Below are positions 43,081-54,233 of a stretch of DNA of 64,000 nt, in pieces. A program made the translations under genes and the position numbers. Position 1 is the stretch's first letter, and each line of letters starts with the position of its first letter. The DNA comes from JBBROS01 sp038229135 (GTDB lineage Bacteria; Pseudomonadota; Alphaproteobacteria; Acetobacterales; Acetobacteraceae). A model generated the notes under the pieces. It was not told the origin of the DNA. It worked only from the letters and a program-made list of their open reading frames with translations, and searched no databases. The DNA lies in the NCBI GenBank assembly GCA_038229135.1, contig JBBROS010000004.1, positions 1 to 64,000 on the forward strand, read 5' to 3'.

Positions 43081-44313
43081 TCAGGTTCCGCGCCGTGCGG
43101 CAGGACGCGGGCGCAAGGCGTTGGCGGTGATGGCGCCAACCGCGCCGAACAGCATCATGGCGGCCATGGGCAGGGGCGTACCGTCGGTGAGGACGCCCAC
43201 GGCGATGCCGGCGATGGCGGCCAGCGTGAACTGCAACATGCCCATGAGCGCGGATGCGCTGCCGGCCTGGGCGGCGTGGCGGGAGAGGGCGCCGACGGTG
43301 GCGTTCGGCATTGCGAACCCCATGCTGCCCATGGAGAGCATGACGGAGCCGACGATGAAGGCCGGGCCGAGCCGGAGCAGGGCAGCCAAGACGAGGAGGA
43401 TGCCCGCGGCGAGGAAGGCGTAGAGTGCACCCTGCAGGACGCGGCCGGAGCCGAACCGGGGCAGGATGCGCGGGTTGATCTGGCTCGAGACGATGAACAT
43501 GCCGGCGCTGAGGCCGAACAGCATGGCATACTGCCCGGGCGTGAAGCCAAAATGCTGGATGAACACCGGGGCGGATCCGGCGATGTAGCTGAACATGCCG
43601 AACATGCCGAAGCCGCCCGTGAGCGCGTAGCAGAGGAACACCCGGTCCCGCCCCACGGCCAGGAAGCGGGCCGCTATGCCGCCCAGGCCGAGCTTGACGC
43701 GGTGCGCCGGGGCGAGGGTGTCGGGCAGCAGCCACCAGGTGAGGGCGCAGCATATGGCGCCGTAGAGCGCCGTGACCCAGAAGATGGCGTGCCAGCTGAA
43801 CCACCCGAGCACGAGGCCACCGAGGCTCGGTGCGAGGATGGGGGCGGCCCCCATGACAAGCATGAGGCGGGACATCAGTCGCGCGGCGGCGTGCCCGTCC
43901 GCCAGGTCCCGCACGATGGCGCGGGGGATGACCATGCTGGCCGAGCCCCCGAAGGCCGCGATGAAGCGGAGGGTGGCCAGGGAGGCGAGGTCCGGCGCGA
44001 GCGCGCACCCGGCGTTGGCCAGTGTGTAGATCGCGGTGCCGACGATGAGCGGCCAGCGCCGCCCGTAGCGGTCGGCGAGGGAGCCCTGGGTGATCTGCCC
44101 GATGGCAAGGCCGGCGAACCAGGTGGCGAGCGTGACCTGCGCCGTGCCGACCTTCACGCCAAACGATGCCTCGATGGCGGGGAAGGCGGGCAGGTACATG
44201 TCCGTGCTGAGCGGCCCGACGGCGGTGAGGAAGCCGAGGAGGATGGGGAGCCATGTGGGGTAGGCCATGGCGCGCAACATGGCAGGTTTTGTGCGGTGCG
44301 GCGAAGGGGCCAT
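43081..44313 (-). CDS. Bcr/CflA-type MFS multidrug transporter
   Basis: This protein of about 410 residues has twelve membrane segments. LGFLTAVGPLSTDMYLPAFPAIEASFG is the Bcr/CflA N-terminal signature, and GSLADRYGRRWPLIVGTAIY is the MFS loop 2-3 motif. ILAPSLGGLVLGWFSWHAIFWVT is the motif C region of drug/H+ antiporters. Starts at 44280 or 44268 are also possible, because none has a good ribosome site. It is a likely drug or metabolite exporter. Confidence 0.86.
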   Translation of the reverse strand: MAPSPHRTKPAMLRAMAYPTWLPILLGFLTAVGPLSTDMYLPAFPAIEASFGVKVGTAQVTLATWFAGLAIGQITQGSLADRYGRRWPLIVGTAIYTLANAGCALAPDLASLATLRFIAAFGGSASMVIPRAIVRDLADGHAAARLMSRLMLVMGAAPILAPSLGGLVLGWFSWHAIFWVTALYGAICCALTWWLLPDTLAPAHRVKLGLGGIAARFLAVGRDRVFLCYALTGGFGMFGMFSYIAGSAPVFIQHFGFTPGQYAMLFGLSAGMFIVSSQINPRILPRFGSGRVLQGALYAFLAAGILLVLAALLRLGPAFIVGSVMLSMGSMGFAMPNATVGALSRHAAQAGSASALMGMLQFTLAAIAGIAVGVLTDGTPLPMAAMMLFGAVGAITANALRPRPAARRGT

Positions 44314-44516
44314 GCGACAGGCAGGGGTGCGAGGGAGTCCGTGTGGCCATCCCTTCCGTAGGAAGCCGCTGTAGCGCTTCGCCCCACCTTCGGCATTGCC
44401 CGGACACGCCGTGATCCCGGAAACCGGCAAGCGACGTCCAGGCCCGGACAGCGATGGATCGCTTCGCTACGCTCGCAATGAAGGGCGGCAGCGAACCGGC
44501 AACGGAGAAGGATCAG

Positions 44517-46331
44517 TCAGCTCTTCTTCGCGACGTAGCTCCCCGGCGCATCCTCGATCGCGGGCAGCTTGCCTTCGCCGGGCACGCGGGCCGGGACTTG
44601 GGTGTCGTCCAGAGCCGTGACCCAACGTTGCCAGTCGGGCCACCAGCTGCCGGCCATCTCGGTGGCAGCGGCCAGGAAGGCTTCCGGGTCGGTCGGCAGC
44701 GTGTCGTTGGTCCAATGGCTGTACTTGCCACCCTCGGGCGGGTTGACCACGCCGGCGATGTGGCCGCTGGCCGCCAGCACGAAACGGGTCGGGCCGCTCA
44801 GCAGCTGGGTGCCGCGATAGGTGCTCTTCCACGGCGCGATGTGGTCCTCCCGGGTGGAGAGGAAGTAGGCGGGAATGGTGATCTTCGAGAGGTCGATCGG
44901 GCGGCCTGCGAGCGAGATGCCGCCCGGCTTGCAGAGCAGGTTCTGCTGATACATGCGGCGCAGGTAGAAGCTATGCATGGCGGCTGGCATGCGCGTGCTG
45001 TCGGCGTTCCAATACAGCAGGTCGAACGGGAAGGGCTCGTTGCCGAGCAGGTAGTTGTTGACCACGAAGGACCAGATGAGGTCGTTCGCGCGCAGCATGT
45101 TGAACGTGCCGGCCATCTCGCTGCCATCGAGGAAGCCGCGCTTGTGCATCTTCTCCTCGAGCGAGCGAAGCTGCTCCTCGTCGATGAACACGGCGAGCTC
45201 ACCGGCCTCCTGGAAGTCCGTCATGGTCACGAAGAAGGTGGCGGACTTGATCCGGTCGTCACCCGCATCCGCCATCCAGGCCAAGGTGCTCGCCAGCAGC
45301 GTGCCGCCCAGGCAGTAGCCGATGGCGTTCACCTCGCGCTCGCCGGTCGCCTGCTCGATGGCGTCCAGCGCGGCCAGGTAGCCCTTCGTCATGTAGTCGT
45401 CGAACGTCGCGGCCGAGAGCGCCTCGTCCGGGTTCACCCAGCTGATCATGAACACCGTGTGGCCCTGGCTGACGGCCCAGCGCACCAGGCTGTTCTTGGG
45501 GCGCAGGTCCAGGATGTAGAACTTGTTGATCCAGGGCGGCCCGATCAGCAGCGGGCGCTTCAGGACCGTGCCCAGGCCGGGCTCCGTGCTGGGCGAATAC
45601 TGGATAAGCTGCATCAGATCGTTCTGGAACACGACCTTGCCCGGGCTGATGGCGATGTTCTCGCCAAGCTTGAACTGGTCCATGTCCGTCATCTTGATCG
45701 AGAGCTTGCCGCGGCCCCGCTCGAGGTCGGACAAGAGGTTGTTGAGGCCGCGCAGCAGGTTCTCGCCGCCGGTCTCGGCGGTCTTGCGGAGCACTTCCGG
45801 GTTGGTCAGGAGGAAGTTGCTCGGGCTCATCGCATCGATGAACTGGCGCGAGTAGAAGTCGACTTTTTGCGACACCTTGGGGTCCAGCCCCTCAACGTGG
45901 CCAACCACGTCCTGCACGTAGCGGGCGCTGAGCAGGTAACTCTGCTTTATGAAGTCGAAGACCTCGTGTTCCTTCCAGGCCTCGTCCTTGAAGCGGCGGT
46001 CCTTCGGGTCGGCCTGGATGACCGGGTCGCTCTCCATGCCCCACATCCGGCGCGCGGTGTTCTGCCAGAGCGTCATGTAGTCCTGCCAGAAGCCGATCTG
46101 GGCCTGGACCATCTTGGCCGGGTCCTTCATCAGCTGGGTCGTCATCTCCATGAAGGCGCCGCCGATGTTCAGCGGATCGATCTGCGGCATCTCGTGGGAT
46201 TGGCGGTTCAGCCAGTCCGTGACGAGGCGCTGCGAGCGCTCGGCGATGCCGGCCATGGAGCGGCTGAGCTCCGCGGGATCGGCGAGCTTGAAGCCAGCAT
46301 TGGTGAGGTCGTTCTTCCCGGGGTCGGCCAT
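44517..46331 (-). CDS. phaC: class I poly(3-hydroxyalkanoate) synthase
   Basis: This 604-residue enzyme polymerises hydroxyacyl-CoA to PHA. The lipase-box-like motif GYCLGGT holds the catalytic Cys near residue 339, Asp is in TREDHIAPW near 495, and His is in ASGHIAGVVNPP near 523. QLIQYSP and GPPWINKFYILDL are typical of class I PhaC. No phaA, phaB, phasin or depolymerase gene is adjacent. Confidence 0.95.
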   Translation of the reverse strand: MADPGKNDLTNAGFKLADPAELSRSMAGIAERSQRLVTDWLNRQSHEMPQIDPLNIGGAFMEMTTQLMKDPAKMVQAQIGFWQDYMTLWQNTARRMWGMESDPVIQADPKDRRFKDEAWKEHEVFDFIKQSYLLSARYVQDVVGHVEGLDPKVSQKVDFYSRQFIDAMSPSNFLLTNPEVLRKTAETGGENLLRGLNNLLSDLERGRGKLSIKMTDMDQFKLGENIAISPGKVVFQNDLMQLIQYSPSTEPGLGTVLKRPLLIGPPWINKFYILDLRPKNSLVRWAVSQGHTVFMISWVNPDEALSAATFDDYMTKGYLAALDAIEQATGEREVNAIGYCLGGTLLASTLAWMADAGDDRIKSATFFVTMTDFQEAGELAVFIDEEQLRSLEEKMHKRGFLDGSEMAGTFNMLRANDLIWSFVVNNYLLGNEPFPFDLLYWNADSTRMPAAMHSFYLRRMYQQNLLCKPGGISLAGRPIDLSKITIPAYFLSTREDHIAPWKSTYRGTQLLSGPTRFVLAASGHIAGVVNPPEGGKYSHWTNDTLPTDPEAFLAAATEMAGSWWPDWQRWVTALDDTQVPARVPGEGKLPAIEDAPGSYVAKKS

Positions 46332-46395
46332 CGTGACGCTATCCTTTCCGACCGGTGCTCCCGCGCGCTATGTGGGCGCGAAGAGGGCCGGTTAG

Positions 46396-47355
46396 ATGGT
46401 GATGTTCGTTGAGCGGATAGGTAGGCGCGCGGCTTCCGCGCGGCAAGCGGCGCTCGCGGGGGCGCTGCTATGCCTGGCTGGGTGCGGCGGCGTGGAGCGA
46501 TTCTACAGCAGCAAGCTGCCGCTCGAGACACCGATCGGGTGGTGGCACGACCTGCAGGGGGGTGTGATCGCGGACGAGCGGCCGCCTCCTCCCGGCATCG
46601 CGGACCCGTATCCCAACCTGGCCAGCGTACCGGCGCGGCCCACGCCGATGGACCCGGCGACCCGGCGTGCGCTTTCGACGCGCCTCGCGGCCGAGCGGGA
46701 CCAGGCGACGCGTCAGGCAGCCCAGGACCCGATCGTCCCGCCCAAACCGGCGCCGGCCGCGCCCGCGCTCCCCGCCGGGGCCAAGGCATCGGCCGTGCCG
46801 GAGGCGCCGCCACCCATGGCGCGGATCGAGGCGGCCGAGAGCGCGCCGCCGCCGCCCGCGCCCCCGAGCCCAGCCGCACCGCCGGCGCCGCCCTCGATCC
46901 AGGCCGCTGCGCAGCCAACGCCACCACCGCGCCGGGCTGCAGCAACACCGAACGCCGAGCCCGTCGTAAGCGGCCCGGTGCCGGCCTTGCCGACCGCAGT
47001 GCCGCCCTTGCCGTCGCTGGCCGGCATCCCGGCCGCGACCACGCAACCCGCGACACCCAGGCCGCGGCCGCAGGTGGATGCGGCGTTCGTGCCGGGCTCG
47101 GCCGTGCTGCGGCCCGAATCGGAGGCCGCCCTGAGGCAGCTCGCGGCAAGGCGCGGCGGCGGCACCGTGGGCGTGCTGGGCGGGGGGGACGCAGGCTCCG
47201 CACTGCCGGACAGGCAGGCAGAGGCCCTGCCCCTGGCATGGCGCAGGGCGCGGGCGATCCAGGACACGCTGGTAGCGGCCGGGGTGCCGACGGCCGCGTT
47301 GCGCGTCGACGCGGCGGCGCTGGCTCGCGGCGGCGTCGCGCGTCTGATAGATTGA
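46396..47355 (+). CDS. proline-rich lipoprotein with OmpA-like C-terminus
   Basis: This 319-residue protein has a lipobox LCLAGC (Cys near residue 30), the segment LPLETPIGWWHDLQGGVIAD, and a long Pro/Ala-rich linker (about residues 100-225). The C-terminal 90 residues (FVPGSAVLRPESEAALRQLAARRG) resemble a degenerate OmpA-type peptidoglycan-binding fold. It probably spans from the outer membrane to the wall. It is divergent from phaC. Confidence 0.65.
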   Translation: MVMFVERIGRRAASARQAALAGALLCLAGCGGVERFYSSKLPLETPIGWWHDLQGGVIADERPPPPGIADPYPNLASVPARPTPMDPATRRALSTRLAAERDQATRQAAQDPIVPPKPAPAAPALPAGAKASAVPEAPPPMARIEAAESAPPPPAPPSPAAPPAPPSIQAAAQPTPPPRRAAATPNAEPVVSGPVPALPTAVPPLPSLAGIPAATTQPATPRPRPQVDAAFVPGSAVLRPESEAALRQLAARRGGGTVGVLGGGDAGSALPDRQAEALPLAWRRARAIQDTLVAAGVPTAALRVDAAALARGGVARLID

Positions 47356-47380
47356 CGGAATCGAGATAGAGCACCCAGCC

Positions 47381-48610
<1,230 letters not shown>

Positions 48611-48614
48611 GGCG

Positions 48615-49895
48615 ATGAGGATCGGTGTGGCCGGCCTCGGCACCGTTGGGGCCGGGGTGGTCCGGCTGCTGCGGGACAACGCCGCGATCGTTTCGGCGCG
48701 GGCGGGGCAGTCCATCGAGGTCGCGGCCGTGTCGGCGCGGGATCGAAGCCGGGACCGGGGCGTGGCGCTCGAGGGGCTGACCTGGTGCGACGATCCAGTG
48801 GCACTCGCGACGCTGCCCGGGCTCGATGCGGTGGTGGAGCTGGTCGGCGGCAGCGAGGGGCCGGCGCGGCAGCTCGTCGAGGCGTCGCTGGCGGCCGGGC
48901 GGCCGGTGGTGACGGCGAACAAGGCGCTGCTGGCGGTGCACGGCGCGGCGCTCGCCGCCCAGGCGGAGGCGGCCGGGGTGACGCTCGCGTTCGAGGCGGC
49001 GGTCGCTGGCGGCATCCCGGTGATCAAGGCGCTGCGGGAAGGGCTCGCGGGCAACCGGATCGACCGGGTGGCCGGCATCCTGAACGGCACCTGCAACTAC
49101 ATCCTTACCACCATGCGCGAGCAGCGGCGGGAGTTCGCGGACGTGCTGGCCGACGCGCAGGCGCTCGGCTATGCCGAGGCGGACCCGGCGTTCGATATCG
49201 ACGGCATCGACGCGGCGCACAAGCTGGCGATCCTCGCGGCGCTCGCGTTCAACAGGCCGGTGGATTTCGGCGCAGTGCACGTGGAGGGAATCCGCAGCGT
49301 GTCGGCGCTCGACATCCAGCTCGCGGGCGAGCTCGGCTACCGCATCAAGCTGCTGGGCATCGCACGACGCACGGCGGCTGGGATCGAGAGCCGCGTGCAC
49401 CCCTGCATGGTGCCCGAGGCGGCGCCGATCGCGCGGGTGGACGGGGTGTTCAATGCGGTGGTGGCCGAAGGGGATTTCGCCGGGCGCGTGATGCTGGAGG
49501 GCAGGGGCGCGGGCGCCGGGCCGACGGCGAGTGCCGTGGTGGCGGATTTGATCGACCTCGCGCGCGGCCGCTCCACGCCCGTGTGGGGTGCTGCGGGCGA
49601 GGAGCTGACGGCGTTGCCCAACGTGCCGATGATGGCGCATGTGGGCTGCTACTATCTTCGCCTCATGGTCATGGACCGGCCGGGCGTGATCGCCGACGTG
49701 ACGGCAGCGCTGCGGGACGCGGGCGTGAGCCTCGAGAGCATGCTGCAACGCGGGCGGGCGCCCGGTGAACCGGTCCCGGTGGTCCTGGTCACGCATGAGA
49801 CGTCCGAGGCCGCCATGCGGGCGGCGCTCCGCACCATCGCGGCGCTGGACGCGGTGCAGGAGCCCCCGGCGCTGATCCGTATCGAACCCGGCTGA
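48615..49895 (+). CDS. hom: homoserine dehydrogenase
   Basis: This 426-residue enzyme reduces aspartate semialdehyde to homoserine. The Rossmann motif is RIGVAGLGTVGAGVVRLL, then VVTANKALLA, the signature GILNGTCNYILTTM, and AEADPAFDIDGIDAAHKLAIL. The C-terminal ACT domain (VMDRPGVIADVTAALRDAGV) gives threonine feedback. It is complete and normal in length. Confidence 0.94.
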   Translation: MRIGVAGLGTVGAGVVRLLRDNAAIVSARAGQSIEVAAVSARDRSRDRGVALEGLTWCDDPVALATLPGLDAVVELVGGSEGPARQLVEASLAAGRPVVTANKALLAVHGAALAAQAEAAGVTLAFEAAVAGGIPVIKALREGLAGNRIDRVAGILNGTCNYILTTMREQRREFADVLADAQALGYAEADPAFDIDGIDAAHKLAILAALAFNRPVDFGAVHVEGIRSVSALDIQLAGELGYRIKLLGIARRTAAGIESRVHPCMVPEAAPIARVDGVFNAVVAEGDFAGRVMLEGRGAGAGPTASAVVADLIDLARGRSTPVWGAAGEELTALPNVPMMAHVGCYYLRLMVMDRPGVIADVTAALRDAGVSLESMLQRGRAPGEPVPVVLVTHETSEAAMRAALRTIAALDAVQEPPALIRIEPG

Positions 49896-49920
49896 GAAGC
49901 CCCCGAATGGAGAAGTCCCC

Positions 49921-50907
49921 ATGGTGAACACCCGCCCCGAGATCGGGACCGACCGCAACCTGGCGCTGGACCTGGTGCGCGTGACGGAGGCGGCAGCCCT
50001 GGCCGCCTCGCGCTGGATGGGCCGCGGCCGCAAGACCGAGGCGGACGGCGCTGCCGTCGAGGGCATGCGGCGCGCCTTCGACAGCGTGGCCATCGACGGC
50101 ACGGTGGTGATCGGGGAGGGGGAGATGGACGAGGCGCCGATGCTCTACATCGGCGAGAAGGTGGGCGCGGGCGGCCCGGCCATGGACATCGCAGTGGACC
50201 CGCTCGAGGGCACGAGCATCACGGCCAAGGGCGGGCCGAACGCGCTGGCGGTGGTGGCGCTGGCCGAAGCCGGGCACTTCCTGCATGCGCCGGACATCTA
50301 CATGGACAAGATCGCGGTGGGCGGCGGCCTGCCGGAGGGCGTGGTGGACCTCGATGCGACCGTGGCCGAGAACCTTCGCAACCTGGCCCGGGCGAAGAAG
50401 CGGGACATCGGGGACATCGTGGTCTGCATGCTCGAGCGCGACCGCCATGCCGAGCTGCTCGCGCGGTGCCGGGAAGCTGGCGCGCGGTGCATGCTGCTGG
50501 GCGACGGCGACGTGGCTGGCGTGATCGCGGCGGCGCTGCCGGAGGGCGGCATCGACATCTTCATGGGCAGCGGAGGCGCCCCCGAGGGAGTTCTCGCGGC
50601 CGCGGCTTTGCGCTGCATCGGAGGGCAGATGCAGGGTAGGCTGCTGTATGAGGACGAGTCGCAGCGGGAGCGGGCGCGGGGCATGGGCGTGATTGACCCG
50701 AACAAGAAATACGCGGCTGACGAGATGGCCCGCGGCGACGTGATGTTCGCGGCCACCGGCGTGACGTCGGGCGCCATGCTGCGCGGCGTGCGGCGGTTCG
50801 CGGGTGGTGCCTACACGCATTCGATGGTGATGCGCAGCAAGTCTGGCACCGTCCGATACATCGAGGCGCACCACAACTTCCAAACCAAGACATGGCAACC
50901 GGAATAG
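49921..50907 (+). CDS. glpX: class II fructose-1,6-bisphosphatase
   Basis: This 328-residue GlpX-type enzyme has VIGEGEMDEAPMLYIGEKVG (metal site), the IAVDPLEGTSITAKGGPNAL motif, and FMGSGGAPEGVLAAAALRCI. It catalyses the irreversible step of gluconeogenesis and returns triose phosphates to the pentose-phosphate cycle. GGAGAAG precedes the ATG. It overlaps recJ by 16 bases. Confidence 0.94.
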   Translation: MVNTRPEIGTDRNLALDLVRVTEAAALAASRWMGRGRKTEADGAAVEGMRRAFDSVAIDGTVVIGEGEMDEAPMLYIGEKVGAGGPAMDIAVDPLEGTSITAKGGPNALAVVALAEAGHFLHAPDIYMDKIAVGGGLPEGVVDLDATVAENLRNLARAKKRDIGDIVVCMLERDRHAELLARCREAGARCMLLGDGDVAGVIAAALPEGGIDIFMGSGGAPEGVLAAAALRCIGGQMQGRLLYEDESQRERARGMGVIDPNKKYAADEMARGDVMFAATGVTSGAMLRGVRRFAGGAYTHSMVMRSKSGTVRYIEAHHNFQTKTWQPE

Positions 50908-52652
50908 ACGTCCGAAGCAGCCTGACGGGTCGCCGCTGGGTGCAGCGGGAAGCCGAAGACCGGGTGTCGCTCGGCATCGCCCAGCGGCTCGGCGTGCCGG
51001 AGGTCGTCGGGCGGCTGCTCGCCGCGCGGGGCGTCGGGCTGGAGGCGGCGGGGCATTTCCTGGAGCCGACGCTGCGCGCCCTGCTGCCGGACCCTTCGGC
51101 GCTGGTGGACATGGACGTAGCCGCCGAGCGCCTGGCCCGGGCCGTCCGGCAAGCCGAGACAGTGGGCGTGTTCGGCGACTACGACGTGGATGGCGCGTGC
51201 AGTGCCGCGATCGTCGCCACCGTGCTGCAGGGGCTCGGCTGCACCGTGCACACGCATGTGCCAGACCGGTTGCTCGAGGGCTACGGCCCCAACCGCCCGG
51301 CGCTGCTCGGGCTTGCGGCACGCGGGGCGTCGCTGGTGGTGTGCGTGGATTGCGGGACGGCGGCGGCGGACGCACTCGCCTGCCTCGAGGGCCGGGCGTG
51401 CGTGCTGGTGCTGGACCACCACGTGGCCGAGGGCCCGCCACCCCCGGTGCTGGCGACGGTGAACCCGAACCGGCTCGATTGCGGCAGCGGCATGGGCGGG
51501 CTCTGTGCCGCGGGGGTGGCGTTCCTGACCATGGTCGCACTCGTGCGGCATCTGCGGCGGGAGGGCTTTTTCCAGGGGCGCGCCGAGCCGGACCTGATGG
51601 GCCTGCTCGACCTGGTCGCGTTGGCGACCGTGTGCGACGTGATGCCGCTGACGGGGCTGAACCGGGCGTTGGTGGTTCAGGGCCTGCGCGTGATGAGCAG
51701 GCGCGCGCGGCCGGGGATAGCGGCGCTGCTGGATGCGGCCTCGGCCCACGCGCGGCCGAGTGCGATGACGTGCGGGTTCGCGCTGGGGCCGCGCATCAAC
51801 GCCGCCGGGCGGATCAGCGAGGCTGGGCTTGGGCTGCGGCTGCTGCTGACGGAGTGCCCCATCGAAGCCGCCGGGCTCGCGGCGCGGCTGGACGCGACCA
51901 ACCGCGAGCGGCGGGAGGTGGAGGCGGGCATGATGGATGGCGCGCTGGCCCAGGCGGCCGCGCTGGATGGGGCCGGGCACGCGGCGTTGCTGGTGCACGG
52001 CGAAGGCTGGCACCCGGGCGTGGTGGGCATCGTCGCCGGGCGCCTCAAGGAGCGGCACAACCGCCCGGCGCTGGCCGCCGCCCTGGTGGACGGCGTGCTG
52101 AAGGGCAGCGCGCGTTCGGTGAAGGGCATCGACCTTGGGCGCGCCATCATGGCCGCGCGGAGCCACGGGCTGCTGCTGACGGGCGGGGGCCACGCGATGG
52201 CGGCAGGGTTCAGCCTGCGTGCGGAGCGGGCGGAAGAGTTCCAGGCCTTCCTCGACGAGCGGCTGGCCCATGCGCTGGACCTGCCGCGGGCGGCGGACCT
52301 GGAGGTGGCCGGCGCCCTCAGCGTGCGCGGCGCCACTGTGGAGATGGCCGGGCACCTGGACCGCCTGGCGCCGTTCGGGCACGGCAACGAGGAACCGGTG
52401 TTCGTGCTGGCGCGGGCGCGTGTGGTGCGGGCGGACCGGATCGGGAAGGACGGCAACACGGTGCGGGCGCAGGTGGAGGGCGAGGGTGGCGGGCGGTTGA
52501 AGGCGATGCTGTTCCGCGCCGATAGCAGCCCCGTCGGCCCGGCGCTGCTCGAGCGCGGAGGCCCACTCCACTTGGCCGGGCATTTGCGCGCCGAGGAGTG
52601 GAACGGCGAGGTGACGGCGAGCTTCTTCATCGCCGATGCGGCTTTGGCTTAG
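50892..52652 (+). CDS. recJ: single-stranded-DNA exonuclease RecJ
   Basis: This 586-residue DHH-family 5'-3' exonuclease has VGVFGDYDVDGACSAAIVAT (motif I), VVCVDCGTAAADALACL, and the DHH motif VLVLDHHVAEGPPPPV. The DHHA1 part has GEGWHPGVVGIVAGRLKERH and LLTGGGHAMAAGFSL. The C-terminal OB-like domain is present. The start lies inside the glpX 3' end. Confidence 0.94.
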   Translation: MATGIDVRSSLTGRRWVQREAEDRVSLGIAQRLGVPEVVGRLLAARGVGLEAAGHFLEPTLRALLPDPSALVDMDVAAERLARAVRQAETVGVFGDYDVDGACSAAIVATVLQGLGCTVHTHVPDRLLEGYGPNRPALLGLAARGASLVVCVDCGTAAADALACLEGRACVLVLDHHVAEGPPPPVLATVNPNRLDCGSGMGGLCAAGVAFLTMVALVRHLRREGFFQGRAEPDLMGLLDLVALATVCDVMPLTGLNRALVVQGLRVMSRRARPGIAALLDAASAHARPSAMTCGFALGPRINAAGRISEAGLGLRLLLTECPIEAAGLAARLDATNRERREVEAGMMDGALAQAAALDGAGHAALLVHGEGWHPGVVGIVAGRLKERHNRPALAAALVDGVLKGSARSVKGIDLGRAIMAARSHGLLLTGGGHAMAAGFSLRAERAEEFQAFLDERLAHALDLPRAADLEVAGALSVRGATVEMAGHLDRLAPFGHGNEEPVFVLARARVVRADRIGKDGNTVRAQVEGEGGGRLKAMLFRADSSPVGPALLERGGPLHLAGHLRAEEWNGEVTASFFIADAALA

Positions 52653-52665
52653 GAAAGGGCGTTCG

Positions 52666-54138
52666 ATGCGGATCGCAGTCTTCCAGTTCGCGCACGAGAC
52701 GGTCACATTCCTGCCCAACGAGACGACGCTGGCCGACTTCGACGACGTGCGCGAGGGCGAGGCGCTGCTGGCGACGGACCCGAAGGGCTACATGGGCGGC
52801 TTCGTGGCAGTGGCGCGGGAGCATGCGGACGTGGAGCTCGTGGGCCTGCGCTCGCCGCTGTGGCCGCGCACCGGGACAGGCTCGGGCTGGATCACACAGG
52901 AGGCGTTCGAGCACTTCGTAGGGTCCATGGAGCGGGAGCTGTCGGCGCTGGCGCCGTTCGACGGCGTGTACCTGGCGCTGCACGGCGCCATGGCGGTGCG
53001 CGGTGTGGCCCGTCCCGAGGCGGAGATCGCGCGCCGGGCGCGGGCGGTGGTGGGCGCGGGCGTGCCGATCGCGGCGACGTTCGACCCGCATGGCAACGAG
53101 GACGCGGCCTTTCTCGAGCATGCGGATCTGGCGTTCTGCGTGAAGTATTTCCCGCATTACGACATGCGCCTGCAGGGCGAGCGGGCTGCGCGCATGCTCG
53201 TCCGCGCCGTGCGGGGCACCTACCGCCCGGTGCACGCCACGGTCGACGTGCCGATCCTGGCGCCTACGGTCGTGATGTGGACGGGCGCGTCGCCCTGGTC
53301 GGACCTCGTGCAGCTCGCCCTGACCTGGGAGGCGCGCGAGCCGGACCTGTTCGTGAACGTGTTCTTCGGCTTTCCGTGGGCGGACGTGCCGGATGTGGGC
53401 ATGCACATCCAGGCCTTCACGAACGGCGACCAGGCGCTCGCGGACCGGGTGGCGCGGGACCTGGCCGAGACGGCCTGGCGCTGGCGGGAGCGGCTGCTGG
53501 GCTCGACGGAGCTGCTGCGGATGGACGCTGGCGTCGCGCGCGCGCAGGCGGCGGTGGCGGCCGGGCAGGGGCCAGTCGTCCTCGCAGACTACAGCGACCG
53601 CTCGGGCCGGGCGACGTTCCTGTTGGAGGCGCTGCTGCGCGCCGGGGCGGCGCGGACCCTGGTGGTCACGATCGCCTCCCCGGAGGTGTTGGCAGGGCCG
53701 CTCGCCGTGGGCGACGCGTTCGCTGCCGCGGTGGGCGGACGTAGCGACGAGTCCGCCGGCGCACCCGTGATGGTGCACGGCACGGTGCTTGGCTTGCCCG
53801 AGCCCAAGACCGGCCAACGCTGGGCCTGCATCGGCTTCGGCGAGGGCTGCGTGCTTGTGCTCAGCCCGTTCCTCATCCAGGTGCTCGAGCCGGCCGAGAT
53901 CGCCGCCCTCGGCCTCGACCCGGCGGCGTTCGACATCATCGCGCTCAAATCCCGCGTCCACTTTCGCCGGGGCTTCGACGACAGCGGCTTTGCGCCCACC
54001 ATCCTGCTGGTGGAACCGGATGAACCGCACCTCGGCACCGCCCGGCTCGAGGCGCTGATCTATGAGGCGGTGGAGGTGGGCCAGTATTACCCCTACGCCC
54101 CCACCGCAAACCTTGACCTTCCGCCGGCGCGCGGCTAG
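52666..54138 (+). CDS. M81-family (MlrC-like) metallopeptidase
   Basis: This 490-residue protein begins MRIAVFQFAHETVTFLPNETT, the M81 N-terminus with the metal-binding His. FDGVYLALHGAMAVRGVARP, AATFDPHGNEDAAFLEHADL and FPHYDMRLQGERAARML follow. MlrC hydrolyses linear microcystin fragments, but most relatives act on unknown peptides or amides. AGGAAAGGG precedes the ATG. The gene ends 13 bases before tRNA-Glu. Confidence 0.88.
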   Translation: MRIAVFQFAHETVTFLPNETTLADFDDVREGEALLATDPKGYMGGFVAVAREHADVELVGLRSPLWPRTGTGSGWITQEAFEHFVGSMERELSALAPFDGVYLALHGAMAVRGVARPEAEIARRARAVVGAGVPIAATFDPHGNEDAAFLEHADLAFCVKYFPHYDMRLQGERAARMLVRAVRGTYRPVHATVDVPILAPTVVMWTGASPWSDLVQLALTWEAREPDLFVNVFFGFPWADVPDVGMHIQAFTNGDQALADRVARDLAETAWRWRERLLGSTELLRMDAGVARAQAAVAAGQGPVVLADYSDRSGRATFLLEALLRAGAARTLVVTIASPEVLAGPLAVGDAFAAAVGGRSDESAGAPVMVHGTVLGLPEPKTGQRWACIGFGEGCVLVLSPFLIQVLEPAEIAALGLDPAAFDIIALKSRVHFRRGFDDSGFAPTILLVEPDEPHLGTARLEALIYEAVEVGQYYPYAPTANLDLPPARG

Positions 54139-54151
54139 GCAGCGTCGGCCC

Positions 54152-54227
54152 GTCCCGTTCGTCTAGAGGCCTAGGACACGGCCCTTTCAAGGCTGTAACA
54201 CGGGTTCGAATCCCGTACGGGGCACCA
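54152..54227 (+). tRNA. tRNA-Glu (UUC)
   Basis: The cloverleaf is complete: acceptor GTCCCGT pairs with ACGGGGC, the D arm is TCGTCTAGAGGCCTAGGACA, the anticodon loop is CTTTCAA (anticodon TTC), and the T loop is GGTTCGAATCC. CCA is encoded at 54225-54227. Confidence 0.95.
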
Positions 54228-54233
54228 GCGCCA